From positions 1-64,000 of the forward strand of contig JAHEFR010000014.1 in assembly GCA_024640085.1 (NCBI GenBank): a stretch of DNA of 64,000 bases, written 5' to 3'. How positions within the stretch are numbered: position 1 is the stretch's first letter; each line of letters opens with the position of its first letter. The stretch is from Gammaproteobacteria bacterium (GTDB taxonomy: Bacteria > Pseudomonadota > Gammaproteobacteria > Steroidobacterales > XN24). The position numbers were made by a program, and so were the translations under genes. The notes beneath the pieces are model-generated. The model ran no database searches and had not been told where the DNA came from. It saw only the letters and a program-made list of their open reading frames with translations. Positions 54,257 to 61,732 of this stretch are shown one piece after another.

Positions 54257-54928
54257 TCAGTCCGGGGTCACCTGCAGGTTGCCCCGCCAGTTCGGCGCAC
54301 TCATCTCCGACACGAAGGGCTTGAACATGACGTTGAAGGCGACGCTGATCCGCTCGCCCCGGGACCGGTTGTCGTCCACCGAATGGTAGAGCCAGGCCGG
54401 GAACATGATCAGCGAGCCGGGCCTGATCTCCATGGTCATCTTCTGGGAGTTGGCCGGTGCGGGGCTGTCCGACGGTGGCACTACGACGCCGGCCTGGGGC
54501 CGGGGATCGAAGAAGTTGATGGTGTTGCCGCCGGCAGGCGCGGTCACGTAATAGACGCCGCTGATGTAGTTGTTGGGGTGTGCATGCGGCCGGTGCTTCG
54601 AGCCCTGGAAACCCACGTTGGCCCAGCAGCCGGTGATGCAGATGTCCTGGTAGCGGATCTTGTCGGCCTTAAGCACATGCCGGCAGAGCCCCAGCACCAC
54701 ATCGCTAAATTCGTCCAGCTCGGGGAGCGTGTGCAGACGCTGGTCAGTCTGCCACTTGCCCTCGGCCCGCAGATCGGTCCGGTTCCGGCGGGCCTGCTCG
54801 ATCAGTGTCGTGAAGGTGCCGTTGATCCGCTCCGAGATCTCGGGCTTGAGCTGGGTAGCCCATACCACCGTCGGGAAGATGGGCAGGGCCGAGAAGGCGT
54901 CGATCTTCGTTTCAATCGGTGCAGTCAC
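54257..54928 (-). CDS. Putative 2OG-Fe(II) oxygenase
   Basis: The 223-aa protein has the TIGR02466-type pattern: PHAHPNNYISGVYYV with H115/H117, NFFDPRP, GSLIMFPAWLYHSVDDN with H182, and GERISVAFN with R193. Together these give the iron triad and the 2OG-binding Arg. The substrate is unknown. The start is GTG with GAGG 8 nt upstream. It sits opposite to mlaC and the hydrolase gene, so it is probably unrelated to lipid trafficking. Confidence 0.85.
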   Translation of the reverse strand: MTAPIETKIDAFSALPIFPTVVWATQLKPEISERINGTFTTLIEQARRNRTDLRAEGKWQTDQRLHTLPELDEFSDVVLGLCRHVLKADKIRYQDICITGCWANVGFQGSKHRPHAHPNNYISGVYYVTAPAGGNTINFFDPRPQAGVVVPPSDSPAPANSQKMTMEIRPGSLIMFPAWLYHSVDDNRSRGERISVAFNVMFKPFVSEMSAPNWRGNLQVTPD

Positions 54929-55205
54929 AGCGGGTACCTCGGGTTCCGATCACGATTCTGCGGTGTTTGCCCGGCCCGGACAACGCCGTGACCGCACTTT
55001 CCGGGGCTCCGCCGCCCTCGGGAGGGGCAGAGAGTGTATCCCGCGGCACCGGCGCCCGGCGTCGCTCCCCGGGCTCCTCGGTACAGCTTCCGGCGTCGCC
55101 GCCGGAGGGCCGACGCCCTTGTCCAGGCGGCACCGGCCATCGTCGAACACCTCACGTACTTGTCGACTCCGACGGATAGCGGGCGGCACGGAAATGCGCT
55201 ATCGT

Positions 55206-55226
55206 TGCAACGCCCTACGCGTTGCA
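55206..55226. promoter_or_regulatory. 21-bp palindrome before hydrolase-mlaA operon
   Basis: TGCAACGC-CCTAC-GCGTTGCA is a perfect 8+5+8 inverted repeat about 54 nt before the GTG start at 55280. Its size suits a dimeric regulator (TetR or LacI type). The rest of the 351-nt gap (54929-55279) shows no gene. Confidence 0.45.
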
Positions 55227-55279
55227 CGTGGGCGCATTACACGTCGAAAGCGACGCAAAAAACATCCCTGGGAGGCATC

Positions 55280-56587
55280 GTGAAAATCCCCGCCCTATTT
55301 CTCACTCCGCTTCTGGCGTTGGCGGCAGGCACCGCCATGGCGGCCACCGAGGACGGCTACGGGTACCCGGACCTCGATGCCTTCGCGGCAACGGTCATCC
55401 AGACGCCGGACGAACTGAGGCCGAATCTCAAGCTAAAGGGATACCCCTACAAGCTCTATAACCTCCGGGTGTTCCCCGAGCGGCCCAAAGTAAAGTACAT
55501 GTGGTACGCCAACAAGCTGCCTTATCTGGTATTCGCGCAGAAGGGTCCGGCGCCCCTGATCTTCGTCATCGCCGGTACCGGCAGCAGCTATCACGGTCCT
55601 CACATGAGCACCCTGTATGCATCGTTCTACAAGGCCGGGTTCCACGTCGTGGGGCTACCGTCCCCGACCTCGCTTCCGTTCATGGTGGCAGCGTCGTCGA
55701 CCGGCGTGCCGGGGCTGCTGGATTCGGACGCGGAAGATCTCTACCGGGTCATGACCATGGCTTGGCAGCAGCAGCTCAGCAAGAAGCTGGATGTCACCGA
55801 TTTCTACGTCACCGGCTACAGCCTGGGCGCCGCGCAGACCGCCTATGTCGTCAAGCTGGACGAGGAGAAGAAGGTCTTCAACTTCAAGAAAGGCCTGATG
55901 ATCAACCCGCCGGTCAACCTCTACAACTCGGCCCTGCTGCTGGATGGCTATCTGCGCAACAACGTCACCACCGGCGACGAGATGATCGCGTACTGGAACA
56001 GGCTCACCAAGGTCATGGGCGAGGAGTATGCGGAGACCCAGGGTGTCGTGAACCTGGGCCCGGACTTTCTCTACGAGGTATACAGGAAGCGCCGTCCGGA
56101 CGATGAGAACCTGCAGATCCTGATCGGTCTGGCCTTCGCCATCACGGCCCAGAACATGGTCACGGTGGGCGACGTGATGACCCAGTCGGGTTACATTGTC
56201 CCGGTGGGGACCACGGCGAGTATCACAGCCGACGTCACCGATTACTACATCGTGTCGGCCCGCACCCCGTTCCGCCTGTATTTCCAGGGCCTGCTCATGC
56301 CCTATTACCAGCGCTCGAACCCGGACATTACCGAGGACGACCTGGTCAACCGGGCATCCCTGTACAACATCGAGGAGTGGCTTCGACACACCGACAAGAT
56401 CGGCCTGAGCCACAACGCAGACGACATCATCATGGGGCCAGGTGAAATCGAGTGGCTCGAGCAGGTGATGGGCGACCGGGCGAAGATCTGGCCCCGTGGC
56501 GGCCACTGCGGAAACATGGCCTACAAGGAGAACGTGGACCACATGCTCGCCTTCTTCGGTGCTTCGCTGCCGGAGGACGGGAAATGA
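55280..56587 (+). CDS. Secreted alpha/beta-hydrolase
   Basis: The 435-aa protein starts with a signal peptide (cleavage after GTAMA, about 21) and has an alpha/beta-hydrolase fold: FVIAGTGSSYHGPH (oxyanion region), the nucleophile S181 in GYSLGAAQ and His409 in RGGHCGN. Such periplasmic enzymes may act as esterases or lipases. The frame is open to 55034; the GTG at 55280 with GGGAGG upstream is chosen. Its stop overlaps the mlaA start (ATGA), so the two are tightly coupled, suggesting a role with outer-membrane lipid. Confidence 0.88.
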   Translation: MKIPALFLTPLLALAAGTAMAATEDGYGYPDLDAFAATVIQTPDELRPNLKLKGYPYKLYNLRVFPERPKVKYMWYANKLPYLVFAQKGPAPLIFVIAGTGSSYHGPHMSTLYASFYKAGFHVVGLPSPTSLPFMVAASSTGVPGLLDSDAEDLYRVMTMAWQQQLSKKLDVTDFYVTGYSLGAAQTAYVVKLDEEKKVFNFKKGLMINPPVNLYNSALLLDGYLRNNVTTGDEMIAYWNRLTKVMGEEYAETQGVVNLGPDFLYEVYRKRRPDDENLQILIGLAFAITAQNMVTVGDVMTQSGYIVPVGTTASITADVTDYYIVSARTPFRLYFQGLLMPYYQRSNPDITEDDLVNRASLYNIEEWLRHTDKIGLSHNADDIIMGPGEIEWLEQVMGDRAKIWPRGGHCGNMAYKENVDHMLAFFGASLPEDGK

Positions 56588-57348
56588 GCATCACAATCCG
56601 CATCGCCACGATGGTGACCGTCTCATCCATCCTCCTGCTGACCGGCTGCGCGGCAAGCCATCCTCAGCAGGGGGCGGAGCCCGCCAAGCGTCAGCTTTCC
56701 GACGTCCTGGATCCGAACGACAGTGTTCTGGTCAAGGAGGTCAACGACCCTTGGCAAGGCTACAACCGCAGGATGTACGACCTGAACGCCCGCTTCGACC
56801 GGTATATCTTCAATCCGGTGGCCGAAGGCTACAAGCGGACCTTGCCGAAGTTCATGCGCAGCGGCATCCACAACTTCATGCAGAACATCCGCGAGATCCT
56901 CAACATCTACAATGCCGCCCTGCAGTTCCGTTTCCGGACCGCAGGCAGGAGCACAGGCCGATTCCTCGTCAATTCGACGGTCGGCATTGGCGGACTGCTG
57001 GATCCGGCCACGGAGATGGGGCTCTACTACCAGAAAGAGGACTTCGGCCAGACCCTCGGCGTCTGGGGCGTGGGTCCCGGCCCGTACTTCGTCCTCCCCC
57101 TGCTGGGGCCGTCGACGGTGCGTGACGCCTTTGGCTTCGGCGTGGACTACGCGGTCTGGTATTACGTGGATCTGTTCGGGTACCGCAACTGGTCGTCGGA
57201 GCAGCCGCTGATATGGCCGACGCTGCTGTATGCCATCGACACCCGGGCCAACGTCAATTTCCGCTACTACGAGATGGGGAGCATATACGAGTATCTGTAC
57301 GTGCGGCAGTTGTACCTGGAGTTCCGCAAGTTCGAGATCGAACGCTGA
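56584..57348 (+). CDS. mlaA: Outer-membrane lipoprotein MlaA
   Basis: The 254-aa lipoprotein has a lipobox LLTGC with Cys22 and the MlaA (VacJ) signature: DPWQGYNRRMYDLNARFDRY, FMQNIREILNIYNAALQ, STVGIGGLLDPATEMG, QTLGVWGVGPGPYFVLPLLGPS. MlaA removes misplaced phospholipid from the outer leaflet of the outer membrane and hands it to MlaC. The ATG overlaps the hydrolase stop. A terminator follows. Confidence 0.95.
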   Translation: MSITIRIATMVTVSSILLLTGCAASHPQQGAEPAKRQLSDVLDPNDSVLVKEVNDPWQGYNRRMYDLNARFDRYIFNPVAEGYKRTLPKFMRSGIHNFMQNIREILNIYNAALQFRFRTAGRSTGRFLVNSTVGIGGLLDPATEMGLYYQKEDFGQTLGVWGVGPGPYFVLPLLGPSTVRDAFGFGVDYAVWYYVDLFGYRNWSSEQPLIWPTLLYAIDTRANVNFRYYEMGSIYEYLYVRQLYLEFRKFEIER

Positions 57349-57375
57349 TCCGGGCTCGGACAATCATGCTGAAAT

Positions 57376-57401
57376 GGGCCGGACTTCCGGCCCGTTTCTT
57401 T
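57376..57401 (+). terminator. Intrinsic terminator after mlaA
   Basis: GGGCCGG (57376-57382), loop ACTT, CCGGCCC (57387-57393), then GTTTCTTT. It lies 28 nt after the mlaA stop and ends the hydrolase-mlaA unit. Confidence 0.85.
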
Positions 57402-57536
57402 CCCGGGCTGAGGTTTGGTGCCGCCTCGGGGTCTTGCGGCCGGTTGACTCACGGGGAAAATAGACCCTGCGTCTAGACCGAGCCCGAGTCCGTGGCCCCG
57501 GGCCGAAAATCCACCGTCCATGAGAGCAGATTCCAG

Positions 57537-58799
57537 ATGCATGTCCTGATCGTCGGCGCCGGCCTGATGGGAACCACCACCGCATGGTATCTGGGCCGAC
57601 ACGGCGTCGAGGTCACTGTCGTGGATCGGGCCGAGGCGGCGGCGATGGAGACGAGCTTCGCCAATGCCGGCATGCTGACCCCCAGCATGGCCGATCCGTG
57701 GAATGCCCCCGGCACTCTGTCCAGGCTGATCCGCTGGCTCGGCCGCGAGGACGCGCCCATGCTGCTGCGGCCCCATGCTATCCCGTCCCTGGCCGGCTGG
57801 GGCCTGAAGTTCCTGGTCAATGCCCGCGAAAGCACGTTCCGACGCAACACGCTGAAGAACGTCACCCTGGCCAACTATTCCCTGGATTTGCTCAGGGACC
57901 TCGGGACCGAACTGGAGCTGAGCTACGACCACACGGCCGGCGGCACCCTCCGAGCCTGCCGGGATCAGGCGTCGCTGGATCACGCGGCGTCCCTGGCGGA
58001 GTTCCTTGCCCCCCGCGGGGTCGAGTTCCGCGTGCTCGATCGCCAGGGTGTCGTGGCAACGGAGCCCGCCCTGGGTCCGGTGTCCGGCAAGATCATCGGT
58101 GGTGTGCACTATCCCGGCGACGAATCCGGGGACGCCCACATGCTCTGCCGATCTCTGAGCCGGGTCGCCAGACAGCAGGGGGTACGGTTCCGGTTCGGGA
58201 CGGTGGTGACCGGATTACGGCTCGAGGCCGGCCGGATCGCCGCCGTCGAGACTGGCGCCGGACCGATCGAGGCGGATGTATTCGTACTGGCTGCCGGCAG
58301 CTTCACGCCGCTGCTCGGACGACCGCTGGGCCTGAAGATCCCGGTCCGGCCGGTCAAGGGATACTCGATCACGGCACCGCGGGGCGACTGGCCGGAGGGG
58401 CCGCGAATCCCGGTAGCGGATGACCACCTGCACGCGGCGGTGACTCCGCTGGGAGGTCGCATCCGCGTGGCGGGCACGGCGGAGTTCACCGGCTACGACG
58501 ATACCGTGACTCCCTCCCGGATCGCCAACCTGATGGGGCTGCTGGAGCGGATCTACCCGGAATACGCTGCTAGGATGGATCGGAATGCGATCGAGCCCTG
58601 GTGCGGGTTCCGACCGGTGTGTGTGGACGGTGTGCCCATCCTCGGAGAGACGCCGGTCGCCGACAACCTTTATCTCAACACCGGCCAGGGGCACCTCGGC
58701 TGGACCATGGCCGCCGGGTCCGGCAAGGCCGTGGCGGACCTGATCTGCGGACAGGTTCCCGCGATCCCGATTATCGATTATCGAATCGACCGGTTTTGA
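57537..58799 (+). CDS. dadA: D-amino acid dehydrogenase
   Basis: The 420-aa FAD enzyme oxidises D-amino acids (D-alanine first) to 2-oxo acids. It has the dinucleotide-binding MHVLIVGAGLMGTTTAWYL, METSFANAGMLTPS typical of DadA, and the C-terminal FAD segment LYLNTGQGHLGWTMAAGSGKAVADL. The frame is open to 57492; ATG 57537 starts right at the FAD motif. An alanine racemase (dadX) is not adjacent. It converges with the gene at 58812. Confidence 0.9.
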   Translation: MHVLIVGAGLMGTTTAWYLGRHGVEVTVVDRAEAAAMETSFANAGMLTPSMADPWNAPGTLSRLIRWLGREDAPMLLRPHAIPSLAGWGLKFLVNARESTFRRNTLKNVTLANYSLDLLRDLGTELELSYDHTAGGTLRACRDQASLDHAASLAEFLAPRGVEFRVLDRQGVVATEPALGPVSGKIIGGVHYPGDESGDAHMLCRSLSRVARQQGVRFRFGTVVTGLRLEAGRIAAVETGAGPIEADVFVLAAGSFTPLLGRPLGLKIPVRPVKGYSITAPRGDWPEGPRIPVADDHLHAAVTPLGGRIRVAGTAEFTGYDDTVTPSRIANLMGLLERIYPEYAARMDRNAIEPWCGFRPVCVDGVPILGETPVADNLYLNTGQGHLGWTMAAGSGKAVADLICGQVPAIPIIDYRIDRF

Positions 58800-58811
58800 A
58801 GAGCGCCCGGT

Positions 58812-59336
58812 CTACTTGATAACAGGCGCATCGCGGCCGTCCCACCGGCACGACCCCTTGTACTTGTCCTCGCCGGGCTTCCGGATCATCAGCCGTGATA
58901 CCCAAACCCCCGCACCGGCGTCGAATTCCGTGTCACCAAAATCCCCTACCTCGTAACCGTTGGCCAGCGCCGCGGCCTTGCAAGCCTGCACCACATCCAG
59001 CTTGGAGTATTTCCTGGACATGACGCTCTGACCGTTATCCGCGACGGTGAGACGTGGTGTGCCCTGACCGGTCCATTCGCAGCGCGCCTTGAACTTCTCG
59101 CCGTTCCCCTGGAGGTTCATCTTTGTGATCCACGCGCCGCGAGTCTTGTCGAAGCCGACGTCGCCGAAGTCACCGACCGAGAAACCGTCCTGCTGGGCGT
59201 AAGCCTTGCAGGTCTTCTTCAGATGATTGGAGGATACGTTCGGGCGCTTGTCCGCGTCGCTTCCGGCCGCGGCGATCGTCCAGAGGGAAACGGCGATTAT
59301 CGTCAGCAGCCATCGTGACAACATTATCGTTCGCAT
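58812..59336 (-). CDS. Secreted protein with duplicated 65-residue domain
   Basis: The 174-aa protein has an N-terminal signal peptide (about 1-25) and two similar units. Unit 1 includes CKAYAQQDGFSVGDFGDVGFD and unit 2 CKAAALANGYEVGDFGDTEFD; each ends with a second Cys (KARCEW and KGSCRW). The paired Cys in each unit suggests one disulfide per repeat and a periplasmic or outer location. The ATG at 59336 has GGA upstream. I do not recognise the family. Confidence 0.72.
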   Translation of the reverse strand: MRTIMLSRWLLTIIAVSLWTIAAAGSDADKRPNVSSNHLKKTCKAYAQQDGFSVGDFGDVGFDKTRGAWITKMNLQGNGEKFKARCEWTGQGTPRLTVADNGQSVMSRKYSKLDVVQACKAAALANGYEVGDFGDTEFDAGAGVWVSRLMIRKPGEDKYKGSCRWDGRDAPVIK

Positions 59337-59626
59337 GGTTGTATCCAGCGCTCCAGGAACCAGAGGGTCCCAGGGAAAATAATGCAATCACTGCGGCCTT
59401 GGCAAACCCGGCCGGTATTCCTCACTATCATCCGCCGGAGATTTACAATAGCGCCTCGGGCCTGCTTCCTGGTTAGGCGGGCTCACGCGCGCAGAGTCCC
59501 GTGCCGCCGTAACCGGCATTCGATCGATGCGCCGGACGCGCCAGGCCGACCGGCGCGGTGCAACCACAGAAGCGGCGAAGATCACGGAGTGGTCAAATTT
59601 CCCTTCGGTTGTATAGGAGTGATGGT

Positions 59627-60444
59627 ATGAACGGGAGGCCCTAGCAGAAAGCTGCCGGCGCAGTTGCAGTGCTTGGTCTTGTCCTCGCTTTCGACGCCCC
59701 TGCGCACGCGGATCAGAGCACTGCAGATCTCGCCAGGGCGGCCCAAAACCCCGTTGCGAAGCTGATCAGCGTGCCGTTCCAGGACGACATTAACTTCGAC
59801 GTCGGTCCAGACGAAGACACACAAAAAATGTACTGAATATCCAGCCTGGCGTCCCCGTCACCCTGAACGACAATTGGAACCTGATCACGCGGACCATCAT
59901 GCCGGTGATTTCCCAGCCGGCATTCTCCCCCGACGGGAGCCGCACCAACGGATTGGGCGATATCCAGTTCACCGCCTTCCTGTCGCCAGCCGAGGGCAAG
60001 GGCCTGATCTGGGGCGCGGGGCCCGTCGTCCAGCTACCTACCAATACGGACAGTGACCTGGGCAACGACCGCTGGGGCCTCGGGCCGGCCGTCGTGGTGC
60101 TCCGAATGGATGGCCACTGGGTATATGGCGCGCTCGTCAATAATATCTGGTCGGTCAGCAGCAATGATGATCCGAGCTACAACAACTTCCTGCTCCAGCC
60201 CTTCATCAACTACAACTTCAAGGATGGGCTCTATCTGACGACCTCTCCGGTGATCACGGCGGACTGGAAGGCCGACAGCGACCAGCGCTGGACCGTCCCG
60301 CTTGGCGGCGGCATCGGCAAGATTGTCCGCTTCGGGAAGTTACCCGTGAATCTCCCGACCCAGGCTTTCTACAATGTCGAGAAGCCGGAATTCGGCCCTC
60401 AATGGACCCTGCGTCTGCAGGTGCAACTGATGTTCCCGAAATAG
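59627..60444 (+). pseudogene. Broken neuromedin U-like outer-membrane transporter gene
   Basis: The original protein (about 270 aa) looks like the outer-membrane 'neuromedin U'/transporter family: signal peptide, DLARAAQNPVAKLISVPFQ, NDNWNLITRTIMPVISQP, GLIWGAGPVVQLPT and the C-terminal LRLQVQLMFPK. Two lesions are visible. An amber TAG (59642-59644) follows five codons after a well-placed GGAG and ATG. A one-base loss (or two-base gain) in a run of six A (59823-59828) shifts the frame, giving a TGA at 59834. After the run, the frame resumes as NVLNIQP. Sequencing error could explain the A-run but not both. Confidence 0.82.
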
Positions 60445-60871
60445 TCGCCGAGACACGCTGCAAGCCGGCGGCGGAGAGTCCGGCGCCGACCACGTTCCCT
60501 CACGGCGGAGGTCAAGCGACGAACGCCGGGAGGCTCCAGACAGAAAGCAGTACGACTCTGCTGCGCTCCCAGGAATCCGCATCGACGAGGAGCCCGCCCA
60601 ACCATTCGCCGTTGGCATCAGCGGCGATCTGGTCTGAGGAGACTACCGCGTCGATGTCTTCTATGCGGTCCCGGAAATTCTGATGTTCGGCGACGACATC
60701 CTGTCGGTGGCCACAAACAAGTATCGGCTTGAGATGTTCCTGCAAGTCCAGGCGGGTCTCGATGTCCCGTGAGCAATTCACATCTCGCCGGGGCCCAGTA
60801 GACTTGTGGTGGCCTCGACAGGCAGACACTCGTCTATGTTCAATCGCAGGCGGGCGCAGTGATGTGAATCC
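60445..60871 (+). other. 427-nt region with possible gene remnant
   Basis: No intact gene is seen. The plus frame ending at TGA 60770-60772 encodes a protein-like stretch ([20 protein letters not shown]...[14 protein letters not shown]) interrupted by a TGA at 60635-60637. This could be the 3' end of a decayed gene, consistent with the adjacent pseudogene. The family is not recognised. Confidence 0.25.
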
Positions 60872-60897
60872 AAAAAAATGGCCGCCCGAGGGCGGCC
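60872..60897 (-). terminator. Intrinsic terminator of tRNA-Pro
   Basis: GGCCGCCC (60880-60887) and GGGCGGCC (60890-60897) form a perfect stem. On the minus strand it is followed by A and then seven T (60872-60878). It lies 29 nt past the tRNA 3' end. Confidence 0.9.
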
Positions 60898-60926
60898 GAT
60901 TTCCTTTCTTCTTTTCAGTTATTCAG

Positions 60927-61003
<77 letters not shown>

Positions 61004-61093
61004 ACCGCGTCTGAGACCTTGCTATCCGTCGAGCCGCCGGTTGCGGAGGCCGCGTAGCATACCCCATGGGCGGGACTGGATAAAGCCACAAGC

Positions 61094-61450
61094 CTAGCGT
61101 CGCAGAATCTTGAGCACCTCCTCGAGTTCCATGCGGATCTGCTTGACGATCTGCTGGCTCTGGCTGATGTCCTCGCGGGCTTCGTCGCCAGTGAGCCGCT
61201 GTCTCGCGCCACCGATGGTGAAACCCTCCTCGTACAGCAGGCTTCGGATCTGCCGGATGATCAACACGTCGCGGCGCTGGTAGTAGCGCCGGTTGCCACG
61301 CCGCTTCACCGGTTTCAGCTGCGGGAATTCCTGTTCCCAATAGCGCAGCACGTGCGGCTTGACGCCGCACAGGTCGCTGACTTCGCCTATCGTGAAATAC
61401 CGTTTGCCCGGTATGGGCGGCAGCTCACTGTTGTTTCCCGGTTCCAGCAT
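61094..61450 (-). CDS. MerR family transcriptional regulator
   Basis: The 118-aa protein has the MerR winged helix: [45 protein letters not shown] (about 18-62), then a coiled segment and a short C-terminal helix. It lacks metal-binding cysteines, and its ligand is unknown. It is the conserved neighbour of ihfA in gammaproteobacteria. Its ATG lies 26 nt inside the end of ihfA, so the two are co-transcribed. Confidence 0.93.
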   Translation of the reverse strand: MLEPGNNSELPPIPGKRYFTIGEVSDLCGVKPHVLRYWEQEFPQLKPVKRRGNRRYYQRRDVLIIRQIRSLLYEEGFTIGGARQRLTGDEAREDISQSQQIVKQIRMELEEVLKILRR

Positions 61451-61730
61451 AAGCCTCTACTCGCGCCTTCAGCTTCTGACCCGGACGAAATGTCACCACG
61501 CGACGCGCGCTAATGGGAATCTCCTCGCCGGTTTTTGGATTGCGGCCAGGCCGCTCGTTCTTGTCGCGAAGATCGAAGTTTCCGAATCCCGAAAGCTTTA
61601 CCTGCTCCCCCCTCGCAAGCGACGCACGCAACTCCTCGAAGAACAGGTCCACGAGCTCACGCGCTTCCCGCTTGTTGAGTCCCAGTTCGTTAAAAAGGGC
61701 TTCGGCCATTTCCGCCTTGGTAAGTGCCAT
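61425..61730 (-). CDS. ihfA: Integration host factor subunit alpha
   Basis: The 101-aa DNA-bending protein has the IHF alpha pattern: [68 protein letters not shown]. It forms a heterodimer with IHF beta to organise the nucleoid and assist recombination and transcription. The start is 2 nt after the pheT stop, so it depends on pheT transcription or an internal promoter. Confidence 0.98.
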   Translation of the reverse strand: MALTKAEMAEALFNELGLNKREARELVDLFFEELRASLARGEQVKLSGFGNFDLRDKNERPGRNPKTGEEIPISARRVVTFRPGQKLKARVEAYAGTGKQQ

Positions 61731-61732
61731 GA

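Noticed and set aside
60512-60829. 105-codon minus-strand ORF near tRNA-Pro
   Set aside because: The opposite strand has the more protein-like pattern, and this frame has no ribosome site or known domain.
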